This document shows positions 36,907 to 45,977 of a stretch of 64,000 bases of DNA, piece after piece. Made by a program: the position numbers and the translations under genes. The first letter of the stretch is position 1, and every line of letters begins with the position of its first letter. The notes beneath the pieces are model-generated. The model had not been told where the DNA came from, did no database searches, and saw only the letters and a list, made by a program, of their open reading frames with translations. Source of the DNA: Janthinobacterium sp. BJB426 (lineage in GTDB: Bacteria > Pseudomonadota > Gammaproteobacteria > Burkholderiales > Burkholderiaceae_D); NCBI RefSeq assembly GCF_002735705.1, contig NZ_PDZL01000012.1:124001-188000 (forward strand), in the 5' to 3' direction.

Positions 36907-39582
36907 TTAAAACGTATAGCTGCCGCGCAGGTAATACGCGCGCCCGATCGGATCCGTGTAGCGCGGGTCATAGCCTTTCTGGAACAGGGTGCCCTGGTTC
37001 GAGAACGGTGGCTCCCTGTCCAGCAGGTTCTTCACGCCGGCCGTCAGGAGCAAGCCCTTCCACGCATAACTGCCCGACAGTCCCAGCAGGCTGTACGACG
37101 GCACATCGTGTTTGTATTGGTCGGCAACATTGTTCTGGTCCGTGTAGCGGGACTTGAACGATTGCGACAGGGTGGCGCCCCAGTTGCCCTTGCGCCAGTT
37201 CAGCGCGGCCGTATGCTTCCAGCGAAATACGGGATTGTTGTCCGCATAGCGGCCCACGTTGGCGATGAAGGCGCCGTTGCGTTCGTTCTGGTAGTCGTAC
37301 TTGCGGATCCACGTGCCATCGACCGAGACGCTGACATCGCCATACGCGCCGCGTCCCAGGCGCGCATTCAGGCTGACGTCGACGCCGTCAGTCTTCACTT
37401 CACCAAGGTTGTCGTTCAGGTCGAGGATGGCGTACGGTGAACCGTCGGGATTGCGCAGGAACAAGGCCTTGTATTTCTCGTAGTTGCCGAAGATCGATTG
37501 CTCGGGCAAGGAGGCAATCTTGTCTTTCAAATGGATGTTCCAGTAATCGATGGCGACGGTCACTTCCTTCACCGGTTCGAGCACCAGGCCGAAGGCGAAG
37601 GTGGTGGATTTTTCCGGTTTCAGGTTTGCATTGCCGCCTTGCAGCTTGAACTGCTGCAAGTCGCAATCGCGCAAGGGGTTGGCGCCCGGTTGCGGCACGC
37701 CGCCGGGGCACAGAATCGGGTCGTCATAGCTATCGTTGGTATCGTTCTTCGACGGCGGCGCATTCTTTTCAAACAGGGTGGGGGCGCGGAAACCCGTGCT
37801 GGCCGAGCCGCGCAGCACCAGCGCGCTGCTGGCCTGGTAGCGCAGGGCCAGCTTGGGATTGGTGGTGCTGCCCACGTCGCTGTAATGGTCGAAACGGGCA
37901 GCCAGCTGCACTTCCAGGTCCTTGATCAGCGGCAAGTTGATTTCGCCGAAGACGGCCTGGATGGTGCGCGCGCCCCGTTTGGACAGCGAGCCCGACAAGC
38001 CGGAGCTGGCGGCCTGGCCGGCGATGTCGCGGTTGACGTTGAAGTTGGCCTTTTCGCGCCGCACTTCGCCGCCCAAAGCGATGGCCAATGGGCCGCCGGC
38101 CAGCTGCATCAGGTCGCGGCTGCCCTTGAGGTCGAAGCCCGTGGTGGTGACCCTGGCATTCTGCACTTCGCCGCGCAGGGCCGTGCTGTCGAGGTAAGCC
38201 TTGCCGGCCGCATCCTGCACGCCAAACGGGTTCAGGATGCCATTCAGCACGCCGGCAGCAAAGCTCGCGTCCTGCACATAGCCGTTCGTGAATTTCTCCG
38301 ACGACTTGCTGATCGCATGGCTCAGCCCCGTCTTGTAATCCCAGCCCGCCAGTTCCCCTTCCAGCGCCAGCACCAGGCGGTCGGCCTTGCCGGTGGAATC
38401 GATCTGCCGCTGGCCTGCCTCGACGGGCCGCCAGTTGACGCTCAGCGGCTGGCCCGACAAGCCGGGCTGGGCCGGCACGCCACCCGCATTGCCCGGATAA
38501 TATTTGCTGCTAATGGGCAAGATCAGGCCTATTTGCGGCGGCGGCGCCGTGCGCGCCTTCACCTTGTTTTGCGAATGCAGGTATTCCACCGTGGCCAGGT
38601 GGCCGCCACCGAGCTTGAAGGCGCCCTTGCCGAAGAAGGCCACTTGCTCCTGCGCGGGCAGATCGTCGATCTGGCGCGTGTAATCCTGGCGGCAAGTGCC
38701 GTTCGCCGGCACGGCCGGCACCGACAGCGGCGGCAAGCAGCCGCTGGCCGCGTAGGGATTGCCGGCCAGCCCGTCGCCGCCATTGGCTGCCGCATCAAAG
38801 TAATTGCCGGGAAAGGTCGTGCCGCTGGTAATGGACAGGCCGCGCGAGGGGACGATGCCGGTGGCCGAGAAGGCGCGGTCTTGCGAGGTCAGCACTTTTT
38901 GCCTGTGATAGTCGAGCACGCCAAAAATATTGTAGCCATCCGTGTCGAGCTCGCCAAAGCCCGTCGACAGGTTGAGGCGGCGCTCGTCGCCGCCCTTGTG
39001 CTGTGGGGCGATGATTTCGGCGGTGATGTTCGTGACGTTGACGGAGCGCTTCGTGATGAAGTTGATGACGCCGCCGATGGCGTCCGTGCCGTAGATGGCC
39101 GAGGCGCCGTCGCGCAGCACTTCGACTCTTTCCAGGGCGGCGATGGGTATGATGTTCAGGTCGACGCTGGCGCCGTCATACGGATGGTTGGCGATGCGCC
39201 GGCCATTGAGCAGCACCAATGTCTTGTCGCCGCCCAGACCGCGCAGGTCGGCGCTGGCCTGGCCGCCCGTGGGCAAGCCGCTGGTATTGCCGCCGACGGC
39301 ATTGCCGCTGCCCATGCTCGACGCGTTCGAGGGAATTTTACTGAGCACTTCCTGGGCTGTCGTCAAGCCCTGTCTGGCGAAATCCTCGGCCTTGAAGATG
39401 GACAAGGGCGTCGCCGTTTCCGCGACGAGGCGCTTGATGGAGGAGCCGGTGACTTCGACGCGCTGCATGGCGGGCGTGCCGGCTGTGTCGGTGTCCTGCG
39501 CCATGGCCGCATGGCCATACGCGCCGAGCAAGGCTGCGCACAGCAGGCGCAAGGTAGGGGAGGGACTGCGGGTTGGCATCAT
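36907..39582 (-). CDS. TonB-dependent outer-membrane receptor 5 (subfamily B)
   Basis: 891 residues from ATG 39582, preceded by AGGAG at 6 bases. Signal peptide to about 29 (YGHAAMAQ), TonB-box-like MQRVEVTGSSIKR, plug with ASADLRGLGGDKTLVLLNGRRIA and DGASAIYGTDAIGGVINFIT, barrel ending FSNQGTLFQKGYDPRYTDP and YYLRGSYTF. C-terminal FDRxPPF-like (LDREPPF) places it with receptor 4. The Cys loop ILCPGGVPQPGANPLRDCD resembles the one in receptor 6. It lies in the same-strand series of receptors but has its own terminator and no obvious consensus promoter in the 180 bases upstream. Ligand unknown. Confidence 0.92.
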   Translation of the reverse strand: MMPTRSPSPTLRLLCAALLGAYGHAAMAQDTDTAGTPAMQRVEVTGSSIKRLVAETATPLSIFKAEDFARQGLTTAQEVLSKIPSNASSMGSGNAVGGNTSGLPTGGQASADLRGLGGDKTLVLLNGRRIANHPYDGASVDLNIIPIAALERVEVLRDGASAIYGTDAIGGVINFITKRSVNVTNITAEIIAPQHKGGDERRLNLSTGFGELDTDGYNIFGVLDYHRQKVLTSQDRAFSATGIVPSRGLSITSGTTFPGNYFDAAANGGDGLAGNPYAASGCLPPLSVPAVPANGTCRQDYTRQIDDLPAQEQVAFFGKGAFKLGGGHLATVEYLHSQNKVKARTAPPPQIGLILPISSKYYPGNAGGVPAQPGLSGQPLSVNWRPVEAGQRQIDSTGKADRLVLALEGELAGWDYKTGLSHAISKSSEKFTNGYVQDASFAAGVLNGILNPFGVQDAAGKAYLDSTALRGEVQNARVTTTGFDLKGSRDLMQLAGGPLAIALGGEVRREKANFNVNRDIAGQAASSGLSGSLSKRGARTIQAVFGEINLPLIKDLEVQLAARFDHYSDVGSTTNPKLALRYQASSALVLRGSASTGFRAPTLFEKNAPPSKNDTNDSYDDPILCPGGVPQPGANPLRDCDLQQFKLQGGNANLKPEKSTTFAFGLVLEPVKEVTVAIDYWNIHLKDKIASLPEQSIFGNYEKYKALFLRNPDGSPYAILDLNDNLGEVKTDGVDVSLNARLGRGAYGDVSVSVDGTWIRKYDYQNERNGAFIANVGRYADNNPVFRWKHTAALNWRKGNWGATLSQSFKSRYTDQNNVADQYKHDVPSYSLLGLSGSYAWKGLLLTAGVKNLLDREPPFSNQGTLFQKGYDPRYTDPIGRAYYLRGSYTF

Positions 39583-39710
39583 CTGACACTCCTGTGGCGT
39601 GGGTTTGGCCAAGTGGCCTGCAAGGGAGTTTTACAGGCGCGCAGGAGGTAAGGTTTGCGCTGGCGCAATAGGCATGTGGATGAGGGAACTGGCGCCACAG
39701 TCGCAGACGA

Positions 39711-39739
39711 AAAAAAAGGCGGTGATTACTCACCGCCTT
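39711..39739 (-). terminator. Intrinsic terminator after TonB receptor 6
   Basis: Minus strand AAGGCGGTGA-GTAA-TCACCGCCTT followed by a run of T. Confidence 0.88.
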
Positions 39740-39761
39740 GCGTCAGGATACGTGTGTCAGC

Positions 39762-42560
39762 TTAGAAAAACTTGTAGCTGGCACCCAGTTTGAAGTAGCG
39801 GCCGATGGCGCCGCTGGCATCCATCGGGTTGTAGCTCATGCCGCCGTAGGTCAGCGGGTCGAGCGGCGCGATCTTGTCGGTCACGTTGTTGATCGAGGCA
39901 AACAGTTGCAGCTGTTTGTTGACATTCCAACGGCTTGACAGGTCGAGCGTGGTGAACGAGGCGATCTTGCAACCGTTTGGCGCGGACGTGCCATCGGCCA
40001 GTTTGGAGGCGCAAGGCTTGCCTTCAAACAGGATGTTCTTCATGTCCGAACGGTAGTTCAGCACGCCGCTGACGTTCCAGTTGCCCAGGTCCCACGAGCC
40101 GGTGAGATTGATCTTGTCCTTCGGCGTGCCAGCGCAGTTGGAGGTATCGCAATTGCCATGCGTGCCAGCGAACTGGTAGCGCACGGTGGATGACTCGGCG
40201 CGTACCCACGAGGCGATGTGGGTCCAGGTCAGGCCAAACGTGGCGCGGCCATAGTCGCCCAGACGCACGCGCTGCTTGATGTCCAGGTCGATACCCTTGA
40301 TCTCCGTAAAGCTGGAGTTGCGGTACGGTGCCTTGGTGATCAGCAAGGTGCCCGTATTCGGCGTGACAACGCCGTTGATGGTCAGGTTGTTGTCGGCGCG
40401 GATGGCGGTCGGCAGGGCGGCCGCTTCGTTGTACGGCAGCGGATTGATCTCGTTTTCACGCTTGATCTTCCAGCCGTCCAGCGACAGGCTGGTATCGTTG
40501 AACGGATCCCATACCAAGCCCAGGGTGTAGCCCTTGGATTTTTCCGGCTTCAGGCTAGGGTCGCCAATCTTGACGGCCGCCACTTGCAGTTCACAATCGC
40601 TGGCATTGGCGCCCGGCAAGCGGGTGCCGCCCGGGCAGCGCACGGGATCGCTCACGGTCGAAGTGCCGGTCGATTGCGAATCGGCATTGCTTTCGGCCGG
40701 GCCCGGAGCGCGGAAGCCTTCCGAATACGTGCCGCGCACGGCGAAGGTTTTCAGCGGCGTCCACTTGGCGCCCAGTTTCGGCGTGGTCGACGAGAAACGG
40801 TCGTATTTGTCGTAGCGCAAGGCGCCCGACAGTTCCACCGTCTTGAAGACGGGTGCCAGCACTTCCAGGAATACGGCCGAGACCTTGCTGTCGCCCTTGG
40901 CGGCAACATAGCTGGAGTTGATGGAGCCGTTTTCCGTGCCCGACAACGATGGATTGTCGAGCTTGTCGCGGCGGTGTTCCGCACCGACGGCCAGGCCCAT
41001 GGCGCCACCGGGCAGCTGCATCAGCTCGCGCGATGCCTTGAAGTCGATGATGTCGAGCTTGGTCGTGGAGTCGGAGGTAGCGTTGGTCACCATGGCCGCG
41101 TACAGCGAGGCGGGATTCTTGCTTGCCTGCGCGCCGATATAGTACGGGAAATATTTGCTGTTCGGGTTGCCCAGGGCGTCCTTGACGACGGCCATGTTCA
41201 GCATGTTGCTGTAATCGAGGTGCAGCTTCGATTCCGAATGTGTATAGCCGGCATCGTAGTCCCAGCCCATGGCATTGCCCTTGACGCCGAGCACGATGCG
41301 GTTGAACTCATTGTTGGCCTGGCGCGTGCTGGCGCCCACGTCGAAAGCCTGGTAGCGCACGCGCACCGGCACGCCGTACGGATTTTGCGGGTGATTCGCG
41401 GCCAGCACGATGGTGGTGCCGGCGCCGGAGCCGTAGTTGATGACGCCAGTCGGGCTGCCGGCGTTCGGCGGGAAGGCGATGGTGGGCGTGATCGACGGTG
41501 GTATCAGGGTAAAGGCCGTGTCGCGCTTCGAATAGCCCGCTTCCGCATACACCTGGGTGTCGGCATTGACCTGCCATGTACCGCGCGTGTACAGGTTGAT
41601 CGATTCGATCTTCGGCTGCATCGAACGGAACTGGTCGTGATGCCACAGGCAGCCACCCTTCGGATCTTGCGGCGAAGATACGGACAAGGTGGAGCAACCG
41701 GGCAGCGAAACATAGTTGTTGGTGACGGGGTCGCGGATCAGGCCCGCTGGCGAGGCATTCGCATCGTTGTTGCCATTAATGTAACCGCCGGCGAACTGGG
41801 TGTTGATCGCATAGCCATACGGACGCAGGTCGGCTTTGCCTATCCATTTTCGCCCGGCCCGCTCGTTGTTCATCAGCATGTCCGATTTGGTGTATTCGGC
41901 GTTGACGACGAAGTTGAATTTATCCGTGTCGAGGTTGCCCTTGCCGAAGGTCAGCGAGGCGCGGTGCTGTTTGGCGTCGCTGTCGCCGGAGATGCCCGTG
42001 TCGCCCTTCAGGGTCAGGCCTTCGAAGTCCTTGCGCAGGATGATGTTGACGACGCCGGCGATGGCGTCCGCGCCATACGTGGAAGAGGCGCCATCCTTGA
42101 GGATTTCGATGCGCTCGACGATCTGCATCGGCACGGTGGACAGGTCGGTGAAGCTTTTCTGGCCGTCATCGGCCCGCGCGAATGGCGCCATGCGGCGGCC
42201 ATTGAGCAAGACCAGGGTCGAGGTGGCGCCCAGGCCGCGCAGCGAGATGGCCGTGGAACCGGCGGCAAAGCCGTTGCCGAAGCCCGTCGGCAGGGAGCCG
42301 GCGCCATCGGCGGTCAGGGTTTGCAGGTATTCGGCGACGGTGGCCTTGCCCGATTTCATCAAGTCGTCGCGGGTGATGACCTGTACCGGTGACGCGGTCT
42401 CGGCTGTGGCTCGTTTGATGCTCGAGCCGGTAATTTCCACACGTTGGACATTGGCGTCTTGCGCCATTGCCGGCGCAGCCATCATGCCAAGGCTGATCGC
42501 TGCTACGCTACCCGAAAAAATCAGGCGTACGGAGCGGGACATAACTGTTTCCATCATCAT
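39762..42560 (-). CDS. TonB-dependent outer-membrane receptor 6 (subfamily A)
   Basis: 932 residues from ATG 42560 (two further in-frame ATGs follow directly). The n-region SRSVRLIFSG is the shared signal motif; cleavage expected after APAMAQ. TonB-box-like VQRVEITGSSIKR, plug with AISLRGLGATSTLVLLNGRRMAP and DGASSTYGADAIAGVVNIIL. The C-terminal KIAPLDPLTYG and Cys loop HGNCDTSNCAGTP group it with receptors 1 and 3. The loop CPGGTRLPGANASDCE resembles one in receptor 5. It has a TTGACA promoter about 145 bases upstream and an intrinsic-terminator-like hairpin in its leader. It is divergent from the peptide ABC operon. Confidence 0.93.
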   Translation of the reverse strand: MMMETVMSRSVRLIFSGSVAAISLGMMAAPAMAQDANVQRVEITGSSIKRATAETASPVQVITRDDLMKSGKATVAEYLQTLTADGAGSLPTGFGNGFAAGSTAISLRGLGATSTLVLLNGRRMAPFARADDGQKSFTDLSTVPMQIVERIEILKDGASSTYGADAIAGVVNIILRKDFEGLTLKGDTGISGDSDAKQHRASLTFGKGNLDTDKFNFVVNAEYTKSDMLMNNERAGRKWIGKADLRPYGYAINTQFAGGYINGNNDANASPAGLIRDPVTNNYVSLPGCSTLSVSSPQDPKGGCLWHHDQFRSMQPKIESINLYTRGTWQVNADTQVYAEAGYSKRDTAFTLIPPSITPTIAFPPNAGSPTGVINYGSGAGTTIVLAANHPQNPYGVPVRVRYQAFDVGASTRQANNEFNRIVLGVKGNAMGWDYDAGYTHSESKLHLDYSNMLNMAVVKDALGNPNSKYFPYYIGAQASKNPASLYAAMVTNATSDSTTKLDIIDFKASRELMQLPGGAMGLAVGAEHRRDKLDNPSLSGTENGSINSSYVAAKGDSKVSAVFLEVLAPVFKTVELSGALRYDKYDRFSSTTPKLGAKWTPLKTFAVRGTYSEGFRAPGPAESNADSQSTGTSTVSDPVRCPGGTRLPGANASDCELQVAAVKIGDPSLKPEKSKGYTLGLVWDPFNDTSLSLDGWKIKRENEINPLPYNEAAALPTAIRADNNLTINGVVTPNTGTLLITKAPYRNSSFTEIKGIDLDIKQRVRLGDYGRATFGLTWTHIASWVRAESSTVRYQFAGTHGNCDTSNCAGTPKDKINLTGSWDLGNWNVSGVLNYRSDMKNILFEGKPCASKLADGTSAPNGCKIASFTTLDLSSRWNVNKQLQLFASINNVTDKIAPLDPLTYGGMSYNPMDASGAIGRYFKLGASYKFF

Positions 42561-42617
42561 TCTCGAAACTCCGAAAAAAGCTAGGTTGGCTGTTTTTAGG
42601 CACAACGTCGCTAGTCT

Positions 42618-42642
42618 AAAAAAGATTGCTGCGTCGGCAATC
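42618..42642 (-). promoter_or_regulatory. Terminator-like hairpin in the 5' leader of TonB receptor 6
   Basis: Minus strand GATTGC-CGACGCA-GCAATC followed by TTTTTT, downstream of the predicted promoter and about 58 bases before the start codon. A 16-codon ATG-TAG frame (start at 42661, no good ribosome-binding site) reads through it. Confidence 0.5.
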
Positions 42643-42681
42643 GCTGTGGGATGAACGGCATACTGTGCGTTGCCGTGCTTG

Positions 42682-42711
42682 ATAAGACCACTTGCCGAGA
42701 ATCCTTGTCAA
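42682..42711 (-). promoter_or_regulatory. Predicted sigma-70 promoter of TonB receptor 6
   Basis: Minus strand -35 TTGACA (42706-42711), 18-base spacer, -10 TCTTAT (42682-42687). Confidence 0.45.
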
Positions 42712-43162
42712 CGCGCAAATGTGACATTTCGGGATGGAAACAACAGTGTTTTTTATAATGTTTGAATGTTTCAGTATTGGCAATTATCTTAATGTTGCGC
42801 TGCGCTATGCGTATTCCGCCCCCCGATAGAAAGTGCGCTCATTCACGGACGTAAGGGTTTCTACCAATGCGCTTTTGCGCGGCATCATCCAGGGAATGTT
42901 GCGGTGCGGAAGATTTCCCCGGTGGCGCGGGTGGTTGTTGCCATGCACGCCAGAAGTACCGCAGCTTTTTGCCTGGCATGCAAAATATGCGTTATCGTTA
43001 CGCGTTTTCCAGCTCGTCAACCCACCGACGCGGCTGGCTGCGAACAAGGCATAGATCTTGCGTGGATGGACTGGTTTTGGCGGTGGAATCCTGTATCCCA
43101 GGGGGAAGCCAGTACAAGCGCACCAATGCGGTGCGACAGATAATCGAGATGAAGGGTATTAC

Positions 43163-45001
43163 ATGAAGTCACCATGGATGCGGCGCGTGGCGCTGCTCGC
43201 CTGCCTGGCCACCCTGCCGCTGGCGGCCGTTGCCGCCGATGCCGCCCCTGCTGCCGCGGCCGCGCCGGTCAAAACCTTGCGCTATATCCTGCCGGCCGCC
43301 GAGACGGGCTTCGATCCGGCCACCGCGCGCGACCTGTATTCGAACCACATCACGCAGGCCGTCTTCGACACCCTGTACACCTATGATTACCTGGCGCGCC
43401 CCGTGAAGGTGGTGCCCGGCGCGGCCGCCGCCATGCCGGAAGTGTCCGCCGACGGCAAGACCTACACCATCCGCCTGAAAAAAGGCATCCTGTTCACGCC
43501 CGACGCCGCGTTTGGCGGCAAGCGCCGCGAACTGACGATGGCCGATTACGTGTATTCGTGGAAGCGGCTGTTCGACCCGCGCCTGGCTTCGCCGCACAGC
43601 TGGCTGTTCGAAGGCAAGGTAGTGGGGCTCGATGATCTGGCCAAGGAAGCGGCCAAGTCGAACAAGCTCGATTTCAACAAGAAGGTGGCCGGCCTGGAAA
43701 TCCTCGACCCGTACACCTTGCGCATCACGCTGACCAAGACCGATTTCAATTTTCCTATGATCCTCGCCTATGTGCCGACGGCCGCCGTGGCGCGCGAAGT
43801 GGTGGACAAGTACGGCGACGTGAAGGGCGAGGTAGGCTCGAATCCCGTCGGCACAGGCTACTACACCCTCGGTGAGTGGACGCGCGGCAACCGCATCGTC
43901 CTGAACCGCAATCCGCAACACTTGCCGGAAACGTGGAATTTCATGGCCGGCGACGACCCGGACGACCAGCGCATCGTGCGCCAGATGCAGGGTAAACGCA
44001 TTCCTGCCATCGACCGCATCGAAATTTCCGTGATGATCGAAGACCAGTCGCGCTGGCTGTCCTTCCAGAGCGGCGGCACGGACGTGTTCTGGCTCGATGG
44101 CCCGCTGGCGCCGAAAGCATTGCTGAACGGCAAGCTGCGTCCCGAGCTGGCGGAGAAGGGCGTGCAACTGTCGCGCCTGCTTGATCCCGAGATTAGTTAT
44201 TACTACTGGAATATGGAAGACCCGACCCTCGGTGGCTTCAGCAAGGAAAAGATTGCCCTGCGCCGCGCCATCGCGATGGCGCACAATATCGACGAGGAAA
44301 TCCGCATCATCTGGAATGGCCAGGCCAAGCGCCTCGACTATCCGATACCGCCCGGCGTCGTCGGCTACGATCCCCACTACAAATCCCTGCTGCAATACGA
44401 TCCCGTGCTGGCGAACAAATTGCTGGATAAATTCGGCTACAAGAAGGGTGCCGATGGCTGGCGTACCTTGCCGGACGGCAAGCCGCTGCTGATCCGCTAC
44501 GCTTCGCGCAACGAAGCCAATGGCGTGCTGCAGGCGGAAATGTGGCGCAAGACGTATAACTCGCTGGGCATCCGCATGGAAAACGACCGCATGATCTTTT
44601 CCGACATCTTAAAAACGGAAAAGCAGTGCAAGATGCAGACGCGCACGGCGCCCTGGCTGGCCGACTATCCGGACGGCGACAACTTCATGCAGCTGTTCTA
44701 CGGCCCGAACACGCACCAGAACAACAATGGCTGCTACCAGGATCCCGAGTACGATAAATGGTACGCGGCCAGCCAGGCCATGCCGGCCAGCCCCGAGCGC
44801 GACGAGCTGTTCCACAAGATGGCGCGCCGCCTGGAAGTCAATGCGGGCGCCCTGATCGGCTATGCACGCTACCGCAACATGCTGGCGCAAAAGTCGGTGC
44901 AGGGCTACAAGAAGCACCCGATCCTGTTCCAGGAATGGGCGTACATGGATATCGACAGCACGGGTGCGCCGGTAGCTACTCCGGCCCCTGCTGCTAAATA
45001 A
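43163..45001 (+). CDS. Periplasmic oligopeptide-type substrate-binding protein (SBP family 5)
   Basis: 612 residues. Signal peptide about 1-24 (MRRVALLACLATLPLAAVA). The mature protein has the layout of extracellular solute-binding family 5 (DppA/OppA/YejA type), for example AAETGFDPATARDLYSNHITQAVFDTLYTYD, LKKGILFTPDAAFGG, GSNPVGTGYYTLGEW and TRTAPWLADYPDGDNFMQLFYGPN. It is expected to bind peptides or similar ligands in the periplasm and deliver them to the permeases encoded directly downstream. ATG 43163 has AAGGG six bases upstream; the longer frame from 43058 would hide the signal peptide. First gene of a four-gene operon. Confidence 0.92.
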   Translation: MKSPWMRRVALLACLATLPLAAVAADAAPAAAAAPVKTLRYILPAAETGFDPATARDLYSNHITQAVFDTLYTYDYLARPVKVVPGAAAAMPEVSADGKTYTIRLKKGILFTPDAAFGGKRRELTMADYVYSWKRLFDPRLASPHSWLFEGKVVGLDDLAKEAAKSNKLDFNKKVAGLEILDPYTLRITLTKTDFNFPMILAYVPTAAVAREVVDKYGDVKGEVGSNPVGTGYYTLGEWTRGNRIVLNRNPQHLPETWNFMAGDDPDDQRIVRQMQGKRIPAIDRIEISVMIEDQSRWLSFQSGGTDVFWLDGPLAPKALLNGKLRPELAEKGVQLSRLLDPEISYYYWNMEDPTLGGFSKEKIALRRAIAMAHNIDEEIRIIWNGQAKRLDYPIPPGVVGYDPHYKSLLQYDPVLANKLLDKFGYKKGADGWRTLPDGKPLLIRYASRNEANGVLQAEMWRKTYNSLGIRMENDRMIFSDILKTEKQCKMQTRTAPWLADYPDGDNFMQLFYGPNTHQNNNGCYQDPEYDKWYAASQAMPASPERDELFHKMARRLEVNAGALIGYARYRNMLAQKSVQGYKKHPILFQEWAYMDIDSTGAPVATPAPAAK

Positions 45002-45029
45002 GCGCAGCTTATAACGACAAGGAATCATT

Positions 45030-45968
45030 ATGTTTGCTTATATCCTGCGCCGCCTGTGGCAGATGCTGCCCACCATGCTGGGCGTGGTCCTGCTGGTGTT
45101 TATCCTGTTTAACTGGGTGGGCGGCGACCCTGCTTACATCCTGGCCGGCAAGATGTCTAGTGCGGAAAGCATCGCCAACATCCGCCGCCAGCTTGGTGTC
45201 GACCAGCCGTATTATGTGCAGCTGTGGATCTTCATCAAGCAGATCGTCACGTTCGACTTCGGCCAGAGCTGGGCCACGGGGGAATCCGTGTCGCACATCA
45301 TCACGTCGCGCCTGGGGCCGTCGATGATGGTCTTGATCCCGCTGACCGTGCTGGAAACGTTTTTTGGCGTGGCGCTGGCGCTGGCCATCGCCTTCGTGCG
45401 CGGCTCGCTGACGGACCGCGCCGTCATGATCGCCTGTACGGTGGGCATGTCGATTTCCATCCTCGTCTACATCATCGTCTTCCAGTACGGCTTCGCCTAT
45501 AAACTGGGCCTGTTCCCCGTGCAGGGCTGGGGCGACAGCTTCTGGGAAAACCTGCTGCGCTATTCCACCTTGCCGATCCTGATCGGCCTGGCCGTCTCCA
45601 TCGCACCGACCCTGCGCCTGTTCCGCACCTTCGTGCTGGACGAGGCGAACCAGGATTACGTGCGCACGGCGCGCGCCAAGGGCCTCAAGGAAGGCCGCAT
45701 CATGTGGGTGCATGTGCTGCGCAATGCCGGCATTCCCATCATTACCTATGTGATGTCGAACTTGCCGGCCCTGCTGATCGGCGCATTCCTGCTCGAGCGC
45801 TTTTTCGGCATCCCCGGCATCGGGCGTGAAGTGATTCTGGCTGTCGAGCGCAGCGACTTTCCGGTGATCAAGGCGATCACCGTGTACGTTGCCGCCGCCA
45901 CCATGCTCTTCAACCTGCTCACCGACCTGCTGTACCAGGCGGTCGATCCTCGCGTACAACTGAAGTAG
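45030..45968 (+). CDS. ABC transporter permease, DppB/OppB type
   Basis: 312 residues with about six membrane helices. The N-terminal MFAYILRRLWQMLPTMLGVVLLVF is the classic DppB/OppB start, followed by GGDPAYILAGK and the cytosolic EAA loop DEANQDYVRTARAKGLKEG that contacts the ATPase. It forms the inner-membrane channel with the next gene product. AAGGA lies 6 bases before the ATG, 28 bases after the binding-protein gene, and the next gene starts 9 bases after its stop. Confidence 0.94.
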   Translation: MFAYILRRLWQMLPTMLGVVLLVFILFNWVGGDPAYILAGKMSSAESIANIRRQLGVDQPYYVQLWIFIKQIVTFDFGQSWATGESVSHIITSRLGPSMMVLIPLTVLETFFGVALALAIAFVRGSLTDRAVMIACTVGMSISILVYIIVFQYGFAYKLGLFPVQGWGDSFWENLLRYSTLPILIGLAVSIAPTLRLFRTFVLDEANQDYVRTARAKGLKEGRIMWVHVLRNAGIPIITYVMSNLPALLIGAFLLERFFGIPGIGREVILAVERSDFPVIKAITVYVAAATMLFNLLTDLLYQAVDPRVQLK

Positions 45969-45977
45969 AAAGAGACG

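Larger units (their letters stand above)
42561..43162. other. 602-base divergent intergenic region between TonB receptor 6 and the peptide ABC operon
   Basis: Contains the receptor 6 leader with a terminator-like hairpin (42618-42642) and its promoter (42682-42711). Toward the right is a TTGCCT, N17, TTATCG promoter candidate around 42970-43000 for the ABC operon. Open frames around 42800-43050 occur on both strands without coding signature. Confidence 0.55.

Noticed and set aside
42805..43054. Overlapping short open frames between TonB receptor 6 and the ABC operon
   Set aside because: Frames exist on both strands with unlikely composition and no start signals; the region is better read as promoter DNA.
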